Shown here in pieces: positions 43,327 to 52,735 of a DNA stretch of 64,000 nt. Each line of letters opens with the position of its first letter. The first letter of the stretch is position 1. This DNA comes from Paenibacillus_E qinlingensis (GTDB lineage Bacteria; Bacillota; Bacilli; Paenibacillales; NBRC-103111), in assembly GCF_028746185.1 (NCBI RefSeq), contig NZ_JAQIVH010000050.1, positions 1 to 64,000 on the forward strand, in the 5' to 3' direction. Made by a program: the position numbers and the translations under genes. The notes under the pieces are model-generated. The model ran no database searches. It was not told where the DNA came from and saw only the letters and a list, made by a program, of their open reading frames with translations.

Positions 43327-44531
43327 ATAAAAGCGGCCCCTTATCTTTACCTTTTATCAGGCTATATGCCATCACTTTTCTATTTTTCAGCGCAAATCCA
43401 ATCTTAAATATCATTGTACCTCTGCGCAGCGAAGCTCAAGGCGCAAGTAATGCAGAAATCGGCGTCATGATGGGCGCTTATATGATAACGAGCATGCTTT
43501 TCCGTCCGTGGGCGGGCAGTATCGTCCATCGCTTCGGACCGTTACCTGTATTACGCATTTTATTACTTGCAAATGGCCTTATTCTTATTCTGTATACGAT
43601 ATCTAGCTTGGAGTGGTACTTCGCTCTTCGTGCTATGCAAGGCGTAACGACGGCATTTTTCTCCTTATCGCTTCAACTAGGTATAGTTGATAAGCTGGCT
43701 CACAATGACCGATCTGAGGGCATATCCCTTTATTTGTTAGCGGGCATGCTGCCTACGGTAATCGGTCCTATTCTGGCATTAACCTTGTGGGACTGGGGCG
43801 GAATGCATGCATTCACAACATCTATGATCATTGTTGCACTCGCCACAGGTATCATAGGCTTCACGGCTCCACTGCCCTCCAGATCGCAAATAACTCAAGA
43901 GAAGCAACAGCATGCAAGCTCCCTACCTTCTCAGTTGAGCTGGCTATGGACTCATCGTGGATTTCTTGTATGTAGTACAGCTATGCTTATTGCTTCTGTC
44001 TCCTTTAGCGCTGTAACAACGTATATTGCGCTATATACAAAACATAGCGGTGTCGGTCATGCCGGCATTTACTTGATGCTCCAAGCTGGCGTGATGGTTT
44101 TTTGCAGATTCGCCTTACGCAAAAAAGTTCCTTCAGACGGCCAATGGCATCCCCGTTTTCTTATTGGCTTACTGCTAAGCATGGCTGTTGGCTTGAACCT
44201 ATTGGCACTAGCCGTTTATGGCGGGGCATCATTCATGTATGCAGGTTCCTTGTTGATCGGGTTAGGCATGGCGCTGCTCTACCCCCATTTAGTGACGTAT
44301 TTGACCATTGTACTGCCAATGTCCTCCCGCAATACGTTAATCGGTGTTTTCATTGCCGTATCCGATCTCGGTTCTGTACTTGGCAACATCGTAATGGGGA
44401 CGATTGCCGATCATATGTCCTACTCTTTTATGTATGGCATTTGCGCTGGCTTATTGCTGACCTCCGTTGCGATAATACTCATAAATGGTCATCGTTTAGC
44501 GATCCGTCCCGAAGGGACCCAAAAAAGGTAG
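43311..44531 (+). CDS. cntE: MFS transporter, CntE-like putative metallophore exporter
   Basis: The 406-residue protein has 12 helices and begins YAITFLFFSANPILNIIVPL, with MMGAYMITSMLFRPWAGSIVHRFG as the MFS loop 2-3 signature. In the staphylococcal cnt operon the MFS gene cntE, encoding the staphylopine exporter, follows cntF exactly as here. Translation overlaps cntF, so export and import would be made together. A second ATG 12 bases downstream (43323) is an alternative start. Without biosynthesis genes nearby, its cargo is uncertain. Confidence 0.72.
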   Translation: MSVTMNKSGPLSLPFIRLYAITFLFFSANPILNIIVPLRSEAQGASNAEIGVMMGAYMITSMLFRPWAGSIVHRFGPLPVLRILLLANGLILILYTISSLEWYFALRAMQGVTTAFFSLSLQLGIVDKLAHNDRSEGISLYLLAGMLPTVIGPILALTLWDWGGMHAFTTSMIIVALATGIIGFTAPLPSRSQITQEKQQHASSLPSQLSWLWTHRGFLVCSTAMLIASVSFSAVTTYIALYTKHSGVGHAGIYLMLQAGVMVFCRFALRKKVPSDGQWHPRFLIGLLLSMAVGLNLLALAVYGGASFMYAGSLLIGLGMALLYPHLVTYLTIVLPMSSRNTLIGVFIAVSDLGSVLGNIVMGTIADHMSYSFMYGICAGLLLTSVAIILINGHRLAIRPEGTQKR

Positions 44532-44616
44532 ACATATATGTATACAGCTTGTAAAACATAAGTTTGGTAGCAAACCTAGCTCATGCCTTTAGCCTTTCCT
44601 TATGCGTAAAAACACA

Positions 44617-44654
44617 AGAAACCCATCTCAAGGTTGGATGGGTTTCTTGTATGA
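44617..44654. terminator. Bidirectional terminator after the Cnt-like operon
   Basis: AAGAAACCCATC pairs with GATGGGTTTCTT around a 9-base loop, with A-rich sequence before and TTGT after. It ends both the cntE-like gene and the convergent lyase gene. Confidence 0.85.
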
Positions 44655-44677
44655 TGAAAAGGACATTTTTTCAGATT

Positions 44678-47600
44678 TTAGAATTGGAATACAATGGTTG
44701 AATCTGTAATATCATGTACACTTTCTTTCGTCGTTCCACCATAGGTCATGCTGAACGTATAAGTGCCTGATAATAACTCTTTGTTGATCTCGCCGCCGCT
44801 CGTATGTCCGAACGTCCTCCAGCTTCCTGCATAATAGGTCACATTGCCAGTGTCTATCCCATTTCCTTGACTATCCTTTAGCTGCACCTTCACGTTCACC
44901 GTTTGGAAGACAACTACGGCGTCGGTTTCCGTATTCTGCACCTTCTCTTTGTACGTCCCTTCATAAGTCATGCTAAACGTATACGATCCAGATAATAACT
45001 CCTTGCTAATCTCACCGCCGCTCGTATGTCCGAACGTCCGCCAGCTTCCTGCATAATAGGTCACATTGCCGCTGTCTATCCCATTCCCTTGACTATTCTT
45101 TAACTGCACCTTCACGTTGACCGTCTGGAAAACAACCACGGGATCGGTTACGGTATTCTGCACCTTCTCTTTATACGTCCCTTCATACGTCATACCGAAG
45201 GTATAAGATCCAGGCAGCAGCTCCTTGCTGATTTCACCGCTGCTTGTATCGCCGATCGTACGCCAGCTTCCTGCATAATAGGTCACGTTGCCGCTGTCTA
45301 TCGGATTACCTTGACTATTCTTCAACTGCACCTTCACGTTGACCGTCTGGAAAACAACCACGGCGTCGGTTCCGGTATTTTGCACCTTCTCTTTGTACGT
45401 TCCTTCATAACTCATCGCAAATGTATAGCTTTTATTCGGTAGAGATTTACTTACCATTCCGGAAGCATCCGTTATGCCAAAATCCTTCCATCCGCCGTCA
45501 TAATATTTAACTGTACCGCCGCTTAATGCATTGCCATTGCTGTCTTTGAGTTGAACCTTCACAGCTGTCGCAGCAAGGGTAAAGCTAAGAGTCTGTGGAG
45601 GCTCAACATTGCCTGCTTGATCTGTTGACTTATACATCAAGCTGATCTGACCTTGCTTATCAAACGTAACAGCTGACGAATAAAGATGCCATGTTGTCCC
45701 GTTATCCAGACTGTACTCGGTTCTCGCCACACCCGACAAGTTATCGGTACTCTGCAATGTTAGTGTGACGGGATTCACGAATGTCCCATTGGGTCCATCT
45801 GGCTCTAGTGGAAATACACTTGCAGTCGTAACTGGTGCTGTTTTATCGATCTCATTAACGGTTGGCGTTGTTACAGGAGGAGCCCACACTTCAAGCTCCA
45901 CATGATTACTGTACACATTCGTTGAGTTGCCATTCAACCATAACCGCACATACCTTGCATTTGTTGTAGCAAAAGGAATATCCTTCCCGCCGCTTGTTTC
46001 CACGTACTCGGCGTCTGTTCCTATACCCTGACCTGCACTATTATCGGTATCATTATTGAATACCGTAGTCTTCGTCGCAAAGGTAGGGTCATTCGATACT
46101 TGGACGACAACATCACGGTATTTCCATCCGCTTCCGAAATAGTGCCACAATTTAATGTCGTTAATATCATAACTCTCTCCGAGGTCTAGCTGTATCCAAT
46201 TGACAGAGCTGGAATACATATCTACAAAGTTAGCGTTCGTCTTATCTCCATCTGTAAGTCGCACTTTATTTTGGGCATTTGAACTGGAAGTTATGGCTGT
46301 CTTATTCAATGCCACATTCGTAGGTAGAGCAGGTGGTACTACAGGTGCTCCAGGTTTACTCGTAATCGAGACTTTACCAAGCTGAGTAACATAGGCATTC
46401 GTCGCATCATGCATGAATACGATTTTCAGGTACTTCGTGCCTACCGGCAGCGATTCATTGTAGCTAAATTTATTCCAGGTTCCCACTGCTTTAAGCACAC
46501 CAGTCCTGATCGGCGTGACTGGCGTATAAGTAATGTTGTCTGGTGAAGAAAAAAATTGATAATCGGTAAACGGCCCATTATTTAAATACCATGTGTCCGC
46601 AGCAAATTTATCTATATCCATATCCATAAACGACTTATAAATTACATATTCATTCAAGTTTTTCGTTCTGGTTAAACGGGAAGCATCACCTTCCATCTTG
46701 GCTGCGTTGCTTGAGTCAAATCTAAAATTAGCCGTATGGTCGAACATATTCGTAAAATCATACACATCATCTGTCACAGTTACCGTGCCAGCTCCAGCTG
46801 GAGGTGCTGCTAACGGATCATACTGAATGGACAATTTATGGGAAATTCCGTCCTTAGCTCCTGTATTTACTTCAAACTTGATCGTTGGGCTTAACTGCAA
46901 GATCGTAATCGTCGGATCCTTTGTTACAACCGAAACGCCAGCTTTTTCAATTTCATACGTTAGCTTGTTCTGCTTGTGTGTCGGATCGGAAATCGCAAAA
47001 TCCAACACGCCAGCCTGCTCCTTCAGCATCATGGAAGATGGGTTATACGATATTACACCCCCAACCATGCCTGCGTTCCAGAAATTTGCTCCTGTGATGC
47101 CCAGGACTTTTTCTTTCACCGCATGCACATCCGTATTGTTCATGAGGATTTCAATATCCGGATTGTTGCCGTACGACGTCGTTTCCTGCGATGTTTTGTT
47201 TGGCAGTAAGACATAGGAATAGTCCTTATTTACCGGGTTACTGCCATGATCATACCAGAGTGTCAGATATTTTTTGGTAATTGTACCAAGTCCCGTATTG
47301 CCAAGCGCCTGCCAAGTGCCTTTTCTTGTTTCTCTCAATCCTTTGATTGACGCAGGTTGAGGGAAAAAGTAGCCGCCTGTTCCTTCCAAGTAAACGGACG
47401 AAACATTCGTCATGTCCTCTGACCAGCCCAGTCCAGATGGCTTCGTGACGCCATTGACCACAAGCTGTTCATCACCATTATTTTTAGGCAGATTATGATG
47501 TACAGGATTTAATACAGCGCCCAGTGTGTTTGGTGCATAGAATTGAATTTCAGAAAGTCGATTTGTGAGATCAAGATTATTTCCGTGAAATACAATTTTC

Positions 47601-50074
47601 ATATATCTGGCTGTCGTATCTGGAATGTCATAGGCTATGATCTCAGAGCTTAAGACACTATTTTGACCGCTGTATACGGTCGTCCAAGTCGTGTTGTTGG
47701 TCGACGTTTGAAGATCAAATGAATAATGTTTAGTAAGGCCATCGAAGAAGCTTATGCCTGCATAACCCACCTGAACATTGCTGCCAAGATCGTAGATAAG
47801 TGATTGTCCGTCACCCACGGAAGAGTAATAAGTCGTAATATCGGAGTCCGTGGTTTCCGTTTTGTTGGTTGTGGACAAAGCATTCAAAGAAGCAACCGTT
47901 AGTGGAATAATGGCATTTCCTTGCGCATTAGGAGCATAAATTTGCGCCTCTAGAATGTGGTTAAATTGGTTCGCAGTGTTGCCATGTCCGATAATTTTCA
48001 CATATCTTGCCTGCACATCAGGGAAATCGTACACTTTAATATCAGCAGCGCTCCCACCAGGAATGGAACTTCCGCTATATACATTCGTCCAAACTGAATT
48101 ATCCGTTGATACTTGAATATCGAAGCTCGTTGCTCTCGATGTTTGACTTTGGAAGTTGATGCCCACATAACCAATAGGCTGTAATTTGCCAAGATCATAC
48201 TGGATCCACTGATCATTGCCTAAGGCTGACCATTTTGAATCCAAATTATTGTCTAATGTATGCTGCGGCACATTGCCATCATTGCTGTTACCGGTTACTG
48301 CATATACTTTCAGACGCAGCGGTTCGCCGGCAATTGGCGTTGAAACAGGAGAAGCCAGATCGATACTCTTGGAAAACGTTTCTTTATTCAGCATGCGATT
48401 CTCGATCGTTGTTTCAATTTTTCGATTGTCCGTGGAGTTAATACCACTGCCGATGGCGACGATCTCATCGTCAAACATGAACCAGGATTTTCTGGCTTTA
48501 AGGGAGCTGCTCGCGGCTTTCAAATCCATGCCTACTGCAGCGTATAGATTATTAAGTTCGCTGCCTCCTGTCCATGGATTGGGACTTACATAATTCATAT
48601 TGGAATTATCGGCTCTGGTCATCGTATCCACCGTGGTACCCGACAAACGGTACAGGTTTACGGTTGGCCAAAAATCAGTATATTGATTCAGATCCTGATT
48701 ATATAAATAAGTCATTCCCTCGCTCGTATACCAACCCTTTTTATTGTCATTTGAAATCGACTCGTAATTGGCAATCCGGCTGGAAGACATACTGACCCCA
48801 AAGCCGAAGCCCGGCTTAAGTGAGACCGCTCTGTCCATACCTGCAAACACTTTGGTAAGAACCTTCTCATCTCTAGGAATAATGTTCGGATCATTGATCA
48901 CAGACTTAGCCAGCAGCATTGTAGCTAAATCGATATCTTTGTAGAAATTACTTAAGCTATTCTGAAGCATCCAATACTTCACCATAGCTTTCATTCTCAG
49001 CGCATCTACAGGCGGCGCAGATTGTGACAAGCGTAATATAGCTCCCATCACTTTATGAGCCGGAACTTGGTCTTGATAATAATTTCTCGCCACTTCTCGA
49101 CTTCTGATCATATCCATCAAGGCACCTTTGTAGATAAACGGCTCATAGGAGTCGTATACCCATTGATACACATTATTAATGCCGCTGTAGGTAGGATACC
49201 ATTGCGTTCCTCCCAGTAAGTTTAAGATTTTCGCTACATCCTGAATCAGGGCTGCTCCATAACCTCCATTATAAGCAAACCTGCCATGCATCACGAAAGA
49301 ACCATCCTGATAAAATCCGTCCCCCGTTGTCACATAGTCCATCACCTTAGACAAGGCGTCTCTTGCATTCGACAGCATTGTATCCGATTTCATAATAATG
49401 CCTTGCACAGCTAGATAGGAGGCTTTCCAAACACGGTTAGTTCCTGTAAGTTCCGTTAAGTCTATACTCATTTTGGTATTATCGGGAGAAAAATGTTGAA
49501 TCATATTCATATATTTCGTAATTCTGTCTGGCGTAGCTAACAGATCATCGTACATTAATAAAACAGCATCTGAGAGTTGAAGAGGGGTACCGATCTCTAA
49601 GTCATACCATAAATCCCATGAAGACACCGGATATACCGTTTCGTTGTACCGATTCACATACATCCATTCCAAGGCGTCGAGGATGTCAATTTTTAGCGTT
49701 TGATTCCCATAGAAGCTGGATCCAACGCTTTTGTAGGCGATCGCCATCTCTTTAATTCGAGTATAGTTCTGAGTAAGATGCAACGGCTTACCGATATTGG
49801 CTGGATCGTATATATCTGCCCATAAATAAAGCCTGCCAGGTGCTTTATTCAAGGTGCCCCAGCTGGATTGAGCTAACAAATTGACTTTATAAGCAACATC
49901 GGGATCAGAAGTATTATATCCAGTACCTCCAGTTATGGTCGCCTCATACTTTGTTCTTAAATCATCATACACATCATTCGCACTTGCATTACGCAATCCG
50001 ACTTGGCCAAAAACCGAAAATAAGAGCGCTAGAATCAAGATTATACCCAATTTTTTCCTAATCTTTTTTAACAT
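44678..50074 (-). CDS. Secreted polysaccharide lyase, PL8-type, with discoidin modules and tandem repeats
   Basis: After a signal peptide (about 1-32) comes an alpha-helical toroid with the PL8 core. N213 (GTNRVWKASY), H263 (SFVMHGRF) and Y272 are spaced 50 and 9 residues apart, exactly as the Asn349-His399-Tyr408 triad of pneumococcal hyaluronate lyase, and R326 and R330 match its Arg462/Arg466. Two discoidin (F5/8 type C) modules (about 590-890) interrupt the PL8 beta-sandwich regions. A third discoidin module lies near 1300-1440, then an Ig-like TDNLSGVARTEYSLDNGTTW module, then four repeats of about 74 residues. At 1798 residues it is far longer than usual PL8 enzymes. The substrate could be hyaluronan, chondroitin, xanthan or alginate. 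It lies downstream of an Lpl-type importer. Confidence 0.85.
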   Translation of the reverse strand: MLKKIRKKLGIILILALLFSVFGQVGLRNASANDVYDDLRTKYEATITGGTGYNTSDPDVAYKVNLLAQSSWGTLNKAPGRLYLWADIYDPANIGKPLHLTQNYTRIKEMAIAYKSVGSSFYGNQTLKIDILDALEWMYVNRYNETVYPVSSWDLWYDLEIGTPLQLSDAVLLMYDDLLATPDRITKYMNMIQHFSPDNTKMSIDLTELTGTNRVWKASYLAVQGIIMKSDTMLSNARDALSKVMDYVTTGDGFYQDGSFVMHGRFAYNGGYGAALIQDVAKILNLLGGTQWYPTYSGINNVYQWVYDSYEPFIYKGALMDMIRSREVARNYYQDQVPAHKVMGAILRLSQSAPPVDALRMKAMVKYWMLQNSLSNFYKDIDLATMLLAKSVINDPNIIPRDEKVLTKVFAGMDRAVSLKPGFGFGVSMSSSRIANYESISNDNKKGWYTSEGMTYLYNQDLNQYTDFWPTVNLYRLSGTTVDTMTRADNSNMNYVSPNPWTGGSELNNLYAAVGMDLKAASSSLKARKSWFMFDDEIVAIGSGINSTDNRKIETTIENRMLNKETFSKSIDLASPVSTPIAGEPLRLKVYAVTGNSNDGNVPQHTLDNNLDSKWSALGNDQWIQYDLGKLQPIGYVGINFQSQTSRATSFDIQVSTDNSVWTNVYSGSSIPGGSAADIKVYDFPDVQARYVKIIGHGNTANQFNHILEAQIYAPNAQGNAIIPLTVASLNALSTTNKTETTDSDITTYYSSVGDGQSLIYDLGSNVQVGYAGISFFDGLTKHYSFDLQTSTNNTTWTTVYSGQNSVLSSEIIAYDIPDTTARYMKIVFHGNNLDLTNRLSEIQFYAPNTLGAVLNPVHHNLPKNNGDEQLVVNGVTKPSGLGWSEDMTNVSSVYLEGTGGYFFPQPASIKGLRETRKGTWQALGNTGLGTITKKYLTLWYDHGSNPVNKDYSYVLLPNKTSQETTSYGNNPDIEILMNNTDVHAVKEKVLGITGANFWNAGMVGGVISYNPSSMMLKEQAGVLDFAISDPTHKQNKLTYEIEKAGVSVVTKDPTITILQLSPTIKFEVNTGAKDGISHKLSIQYDPLAAPPAGAGTVTVTDDVYDFTNMFDHTANFRFDSSNAAKMEGDASRLTRTKNLNEYVIYKSFMDMDIDKFAADTWYLNNGPFTDYQFFSSPDNITYTPVTPIRTGVLKAVGTWNKFSYNESLPVGTKYLKIVFMHDATNAYVTQLGKVSITSKPGAPVVPPALPTNVALNKTAITSSSNAQNKVRLTDGDKTNANFVDMYSSSVNWIQLDLGESYDINDIKLWHYFGSGWKYRDVVVQVSNDPTFATKTTVFNNDTDNSAGQGIGTDAEYVETSGGKDIPFATTNARYVRLWLNGNSTNVYSNHVELEVWAPPVTTPTVNEIDKTAPVTTASVFPLEPDGPNGTFVNPVTLTLQSTDNLSGVARTEYSLDNGTTWHLYSSAVTFDKQGQISLMYKSTDQAGNVEPPQTLSFTLAATAVKVQLKDSNGNALSGGTVKYYDGGWKDFGITDASGMVSKSLPNKSYTFAMSYEGTYKEKVQNTGTDAVVVFQTVNVKVQLKNSQGNPIDSGNVTYYAGSWRTIGDTSSGEISKELLPGSYTFGMTYEGTYKEKVQNTVTDPVVVFQTVNVKVQLKNSQGNGIDSGNVTYYAGSWRTFGHTSGGEISKELLSGSYTFSMTYEGTYKEKVQNTETDAVVVFQTVNVKVQLKDSQGNGIDTGNVTYYAGSWRTFGHTSGGEINKELLSGTYTFSMTYGGTTKESVHDITDSTIVFQF
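44686..45575 (-). repeat. Four tandem approximately 222-bp coding repeats
   Basis: The C-terminus of the lyase contains four copies of a VKVQLK(N/D)SQGN-x-ID-x-GNVTYY unit that continues AGSWRT(F/I)G. Each copy is about 74 residues long and joined by the linker KEKVQNT-x-TD-x-VVVFQTVN. Copies 2-4 are nearly identical at DNA level and copy 1 (furthest upstream) is the most divergent, which points to recent local duplication. They resemble carboxypeptidase-regulatory-like beta modules and may space or attach the enzyme. Confidence 0.85.
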
Positions 50075-50125
50075 AATAAACCACCATCTCTCTCATTGAT
50101 TATTCAGCCATCAGCTGTGGACAGC

Positions 50126-50182
50126 AAAAAAGACGGAAGAGCAAATTTGGTATGTTACACAATACCGCCACTTCTTCCGTCT
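50126..50182 (-). terminator. Terminator between importer operon and lyase gene
   Basis: On the minus strand AGACGGAAGA pairs with TCTTCCGTCT, with an inner GGTAT/ATACC hairpin, followed by TTTTTTGC. It lies after the binding-protein gene and before the lyase gene, so the lyase may be expressed by read-through or from its own promoter. Confidence 0.8.
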
Positions 50183-50218
50183 TCTGTTCTCTTATAGAAT
50201 TATTGTTCCATTCACGAT

Positions 50219-51787
50219 TTATTTTTTCTTACTATTATAATAGTCGGTTTCATATTTGATCCTTTCGGTACCGGCTTGTGCTCTCCATTGCTTCACATAC
50301 GTATCGAAGTAATCGAGTGGTTCCTTGCCAAGCATGATCTGAGCGGCTGCTTCTTGGAAAAGCGTACCGCTGAATTCCAATTCAGGCTTTGCGGGTAATT
50401 TGGTAGGGGGGAGACCCGCTACAATACTCTTCATTCCTTCTGCAGCGGCGACTTTATAAGCCGCATCCACTTTGTCCGCTGCTTCCTTGCTGCCTAATTG
50501 AATTTCCAGGAAGTCTCTGTTGTAGGCGACCAGATTGAAGGTACTTGGACGCCAAAGTGCCGTTTTGTCATCTGTATCCTTTTTGATATCATAGGTAATT
50601 TTGCCGCCATCCTTCTTGTACGTTATGTTTGGTATCCCAAAATTAACGAACTCTTGGCCTTCCTGACTAACGAGCCAATCAAGCATTTTCACGATCGCAG
50701 CTGGATCTTTCGCAGCTTTGGTGACCATGAACGACTTATTAGATGCACGAACCGAAGTCCCTGAACTTTCTACGCCGGGTGCTTTCGGCGTTTTAATGGC
50801 AATTACATTTGCGCCTATACCGGGGAGAGACTTGTTTAATTTATCCTGCCAATCCCAAGCAAGCGAAGGTGTATGCACCCAAGTACCAACCAAGTTATTT
50901 TGGATCTTCTGCTCCCAGACATTCCGTTTGTTTGTCAGAAACTCGCTGTCAATCAGCTTCTCTTCAACCAATGTCCGGAAAAATCCAAGCGCTTGCTTCA
51001 TATTAGGACTAATAACCGATGGCACTACCTCGCCATTAACTAATATACGGTTGAAAGCATCCACACCGAACATGGTCATTACATTGTCGACCCAACTGAA
51101 CTTTTCACGACCTGAGATCGCCATCTCATCTTTTTTGCCGTTGCCATTCGGATCCTTATCACGGAATGCCCGCAGCATCGTCAACAATTCATCAGGCGTT
51201 TGGGGCGGGTTGGCAATACCAACCTTATCCATCCAGTCTTTACGGACATATAGCACATTATTTCCTAGCTGTCCTTCTGGAATCGCCATAATTTTCCCAC
51301 CCGTTGTGACTTCGTCCCAAGCGGCTTGCGATATCACTTTTTTCAAATTGGGGCCGTATTTATCAATATAATCGTTTAATGGGATAATCTGTTCATTTTG
51401 CAATAATTCATAATTAATACCCCAACCTCCGACGACATCGGGGATATCACCGCTGGCAAATTTAATTCTAACCTGCTCCCCATACTGCCCATGCGGTAGG
51501 AATACCCAATCCAGATCCGTATTCGATTTTTGAGCCACGTATTTCATCGTAGGGTCATCCATTGTCTTTCCACCTGGAATCGGTTGGTTAACATCACTTG
51601 CGAACACGCGGATTTTCACCGGTGCTGCTGGTGTGGCAGGCGCTTGTGAAACGCTTGTTTGCGTACTTGTTTGACTCGGTGTTGTGCTAGAACTGCTGCT
51701 CTCATTACCCGAAGAACATGCTGTGAGAAGCACGATTGTAGACATTGTTAAGCAAACCGTACTCCCCCATTTCTTTTTGAAGCTCAT
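50219..51787 (-). CDS. Lpl-type carbohydrate-binding lipoprotein
   Basis: The 522-residue lipoprotein has lipobox LTAC (Cys about 24) and a Ser/Thr-rich linker. Its SBP family 1-like fold is typical of the LplA/YtcQ group: YVAQKSNTDLDWVFLP, IPLNDYIDKYGPNLKK, AIPEGQLGNNVLYVRKDWMDK, DPNGNGKKDEMAISG and a C-terminal YFDTYVKQW. These proteins capture oligosaccharides released by secreted lyases. It is the last gene of the permease operon on the minus strand and lies before the PL8 gene, so products of the lyase are its probable ligand. GGGAGGG precedes the ATG. Confidence 0.88.
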   Translation of the reverse strand: MSFKKKWGSTVCLTMSTIVLLTACSSGNESSSSSTTPSQTSTQTSVSQAPATPAAPVKIRVFASDVNQPIPGGKTMDDPTMKYVAQKSNTDLDWVFLPHGQYGEQVRIKFASGDIPDVVGGWGINYELLQNEQIIPLNDYIDKYGPNLKKVISQAAWDEVTTGGKIMAIPEGQLGNNVLYVRKDWMDKVGIANPPQTPDELLTMLRAFRDKDPNGNGKKDEMAISGREKFSWVDNVMTMFGVDAFNRILVNGEVVPSVISPNMKQALGFFRTLVEEKLIDSEFLTNKRNVWEQKIQNNLVGTWVHTPSLAWDWQDKLNKSLPGIGANVIAIKTPKAPGVESSGTSVRASNKSFMVTKAAKDPAAIVKMLDWLVSQEGQEFVNFGIPNITYKKDGGKITYDIKKDTDDKTALWRPSTFNLVAYNRDFLEIQLGSKEAADKVDAAYKVAAAEGMKSIVAGLPPTKLPAKPELEFSGTLFQEAAAQIMLGKEPLDYFDTYVKQWRAQAGTERIKYETDYYNSKKK

Positions 51788-51846
51788 ATTGTTACCCTCC
51801 CTAGGTTTTCTTCATGATCTATAAAGGCATATGCCTGAATATTCAG

Positions 51847-52725
51847 TTATTCTTTGACAGAACCAAGCAACGCTCCTTTAACAAAATGCTTCTGCAAAAA
51901 AGGATAAATCAGTACAACGGGCACGGTGGCTAATACAATCGTGGCCATTTGAATGGCGACCGGAGAGAGCTTGATGCCGCCTTCTGCAGCCGCACCTGCC
52001 GTCGAGTCCGAATCCCCATTGGCAATCAACGAGTATAGGTACATTTGCAGCGTTTGTTTGTTGCGGTCATTAATAAACAAGAGCGGCCCAAAATAATTAT
52101 TCCAATGGCCCACTGCATAAAACAAAAGAAGTGTCATGACAATCGGCATGGATAAGGGTACTACGATACGCCATACCATGCCGTATTCGCTCATGCCATC
52201 CACACGAGCTGCATCAAATAAATCATCGGGTACCGTACGAAAAAACGTCAAACATAGAATCATATTAAAAGCACTAATGGCACCCGGCAAGATGAGAGCC
52301 CATATGGAATTTAACAGAAATAAATTTTTCACAAGTAAATAGGATGGTATAATCGGAGCGCTAAAAATCATCGTAAAAATGATTAACAGCATAAAAAACT
52401 TTCTTCCCTTTAAATCCATCTTGGACAACGGATAAGCTGTAATCATCGTTAGTACCATATTGACCATGGTACCTATCACTACGATTTGGACTGTCATCCA
52501 ACCTGCCTTCCAGAAAGTGCTATTATTCGCGACTAGTTTGAAATTATCAAGGGTCGCTTCTACCGGCCATAAGAAGACCCTATTATGAATAAGAGCGTTC
52601 GAAGAACTGAACGAGCCTGCGATAACGTAAAGGATCGGCAGCATGGCTCCAACTGTAATCAGGATGAGAAAACTGACGTTAGAGACATCGAAAACCTTTT
52701 CACCGAATGATTTTCTAATTTTCAT
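51847..52725 (-). CDS. Carbohydrate ABC transporter permease (LplC/YtcP-like)
   Basis: The 292-residue protein has six helices and the CUT1-type EAA loop (DAARVDGMSEYGMVWRIVVPLSMPI). The N-terminal segment SFGEKVFDVSNVSFLILIT and FSSSNALIHNRVFLWPVEAT are typical of LplC-like subunits. The terminal FVKGALLGSVKE is also characteristic. It pairs with the LplB-like permease 11 bp upstream. No ATPase gene is present; in Bacillus this transporter class is energised by the shared ATPase MsmX. Confidence 0.9.
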   Translation of the reverse strand: MKIRKSFGEKVFDVSNVSFLILITVGAMLPILYVIAGSFSSSNALIHNRVFLWPVEATLDNFKLVANNSTFWKAGWMTVQIVVIGTMVNMVLTMITAYPLSKMDLKGRKFFMLLIIFTMIFSAPIIPSYLLVKNLFLLNSIWALILPGAISAFNMILCLTFFRTVPDDLFDAARVDGMSEYGMVWRIVVPLSMPIVMTLLLFYAVGHWNNYFGPLLFINDRNKQTLQMYLYSLIANGDSDSTAGAAAEGGIKLSPVAIQMATIVLATVPVVLIYPFLQKHFVKGALLGSVKE

Positions 52726-52735
52726 ATACGACCAC

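Noticed and set aside
44686..45575. CRISPR-like direct repeats
   Set aside because: The repeats are about 222 bp, contiguous, and in frame within a lyase gene; there are no spacers or cas genes.
50718..51371. 217-codon open frame on the plus strand
   Set aside because: It lies wholly opposite the Lpl-type binding-protein gene and its translation has no recognisable domain.
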